A stretch of 64,000 bases of DNA from Lachnospiraceae bacterium (GTDB lineage: Bacteria > Bacillota > Clostridia > Lachnospirales > Lachnospiraceae), in the NCBI GenBank assembly GCA_902363135.1, contig CABIZF010000003.1, positions 124,001-188,000 of the forward strand, written 5' to 3'. Under the pieces are notes generated by a model, which had not been told where the DNA came from, ran no database searches, and saw nothing but the letters and a program-made list of their open reading frames with translations. A program made the position numbers and the translations under genes. Shown in pieces: positions 63,275 to 64,000 of this stretch (within the stretch, counting starts at the first letter, position 1; each line of letters begins with the position of its first letter).

Positions 63275-64000
63275 TCAGCTCTTAATGGCACTGTCCACCT
63301 GTCCCTGAATGAAATATTTCTGCAGGAACAAATAGAGGATAATCAGCGGTGCCATTCCGATAACTGCGGTTGCTGCAGCAGCTCCATAATCATTTGAAAC
63401 TGCAGAAAAGAATGTTTTTATTACAAGCGTAATCGTGCGCATTTCTGTTTTCTGAAGGAAATAATACGAGTATGTATACTCATTCCAGACACTGACACCC
63501 TGTAAAATAATAACCGTTATAGTAACACTCTTTAACTGAGGAAGAATAATGCGGAAGAATATCTGAAGATTTGTCGCCCCGTCAATTGCAGCTGCTTCAT
63601 CTAATGCAACCGGTATCGACGAAATAAAGTTTGTATAAAGAAATATTACCAGTGGCAATCCAAACGAAGATAGCAGCAATACCATTCCCCAATAGGTAGA
63701 TGTCGCATTAATCTTAGACATTGTAGAATATACACCTACTAAAATCGTCAATGGCGTAATCATCATAACAGACATAATCAGACTTCGCACAACCTCATTC
63801 AGCTTGGACTGATTTCTTGCCAACGCATATGCTGCCATACAGCCAAGTATAATCTCAACCAGCAACACAAATACCGTAATAATCATGCTGTTCTTTATAC
63901 CTACAAAAACATCACCGGCTTCGATAACTTTTCTAAAATTCTCCCAGTAAATTGGATTTGGAAACTGTATTCTTGATGTCGTATCTGCAAAAGATTTCAA
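63275..64000 (-). CDS. Carbohydrate ABC transporter permease, MalG-like (C-terminal part)
   Basis: 241 residues of a permease whose 5' end lies beyond the window. It shows about five hydrophobic segments, the EAA loop ALDEAAAIDGATNLQIFFRIILP and the C-terminal FLQKYFIQGQVDSAIKS of CUT1 inner-membrane subunits. It differs from the permease at 36 kb. The neighbours GH36 and GH27 make an alpha-galactoside substrate likely (raffinose/melibiose type), as inference. Confidence 0.9.
   Translation of the reverse strand: MKSFADTTSRIQFPNPIYWENFRKVIEAGDVFVGIKNSMIITVFVLLVEIILGCMAAYALARNQSKLNEVVRSLIMSVMMITPLTILVGVYSTMSKINATSTYWGMVLLLSSFGLPLVIFLYTNFISSIPVALDEAAAIDGATNLQIFFRIILPQLKSVTITVIILQGVSVWNEYTYSYYFLQKTEMRTITLVIKTFFSAVSNDYGAAAATAVIGMAPLIILYLFLQKYFIQGQVDSAIKS

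Noticed and set aside
1..64000. CRISPR arrays, rRNA, tRNA, transposase or phage genes
   Set aside because: Looked for direct repeats with regular spacers, conserved RNA segments and recombinase motifs; none was seen.

Overview
The window looks like chromosome from a Gram-positive, spore-forming anaerobe, most likely a gut Lachnospiraceae (Clostridia). The grounds are the B. subtilis-type mazG-rqcP-yabP-yabQ-divIC-spoIIE-tilS-hpt-ftsH synteny, a CotS-like spore coat gene, a type III glutamine synthetase, strong AAGGAG ribosome sites and a large glycoside hydrolase content. The genus cannot be fixed from the sequence alone. Every gene except one (a secreted GH43 enzyme at 49.9-52.7 kb) is on the minus strand, so transcription runs from high to low coordinates.

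Region by region: 0-5.3 kb holds the 5' end of murF, ddl, an L,D-transpeptidase and an intracellular GH13 amylase. 5.8-13.7 kb is the conserved housekeeping and sporulation cluster with hup inserted. 13.7-17.5 kb holds a phosphohexomutase, the CotS-like gene and a HAD phosphatase. 17.5-25.4 kb is a transport block: a heterodimeric ABC exporter behind an attenuator-like leader with a 28-codon peptide, a MATE pump, larB, a GNAT acetyltransferase and a ClC channel. 25.4-30.7 kb holds trpS, a CdaR/PucR-type regulator and glnN. 30.9-47.0 kb is one carbohydrate locus: DUF624, two tandem GH31 enzymes, an ABC sugar importer, a YesN/YesM-type two-component system, an aldose epimerase, a fucose-isomerase-like protein, DUF4867 and a xylulokinase. 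It reads as uptake and breakdown of xylose-containing alpha-glycosides. 47-49.5 kb has a lipid kinase and nagA. 50-52.7 kb is the arabinanase-like GH43. 53-58 kb is a second MATE plus heterodimeric ABC set. 58-64 kb has an asparaginase, GH27 and GH36 alpha-galactosidases, and the 3' part of another sugar permease.

The most notable non-coding features are four. (1) The leader of the first ABC exporter (21.05-21.42 kb) has a consensus promoter, a short peptide ORF with a strong ribosome site and two intrinsic terminators, the layout of ribosome-sensing attenuators. (2) A roughly 175-225 bp multi-hairpin repeat occurs three times (28.4, 49.5 and 59.2 kb). (3) A second, smaller palindromic repeat family occurs at 15.6, 26.6 and 54.4 kb, with a probable decayed copy at 44.8 kb. 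(4) A SpoIIE-like phosphatase lacks the membrane domain but keeps a promoter with the 21-bp spacing known from Spo0A-activated spoII promoters.

No rRNA, tRNA, CRISPR array, transposase or prophage gene was recognised.
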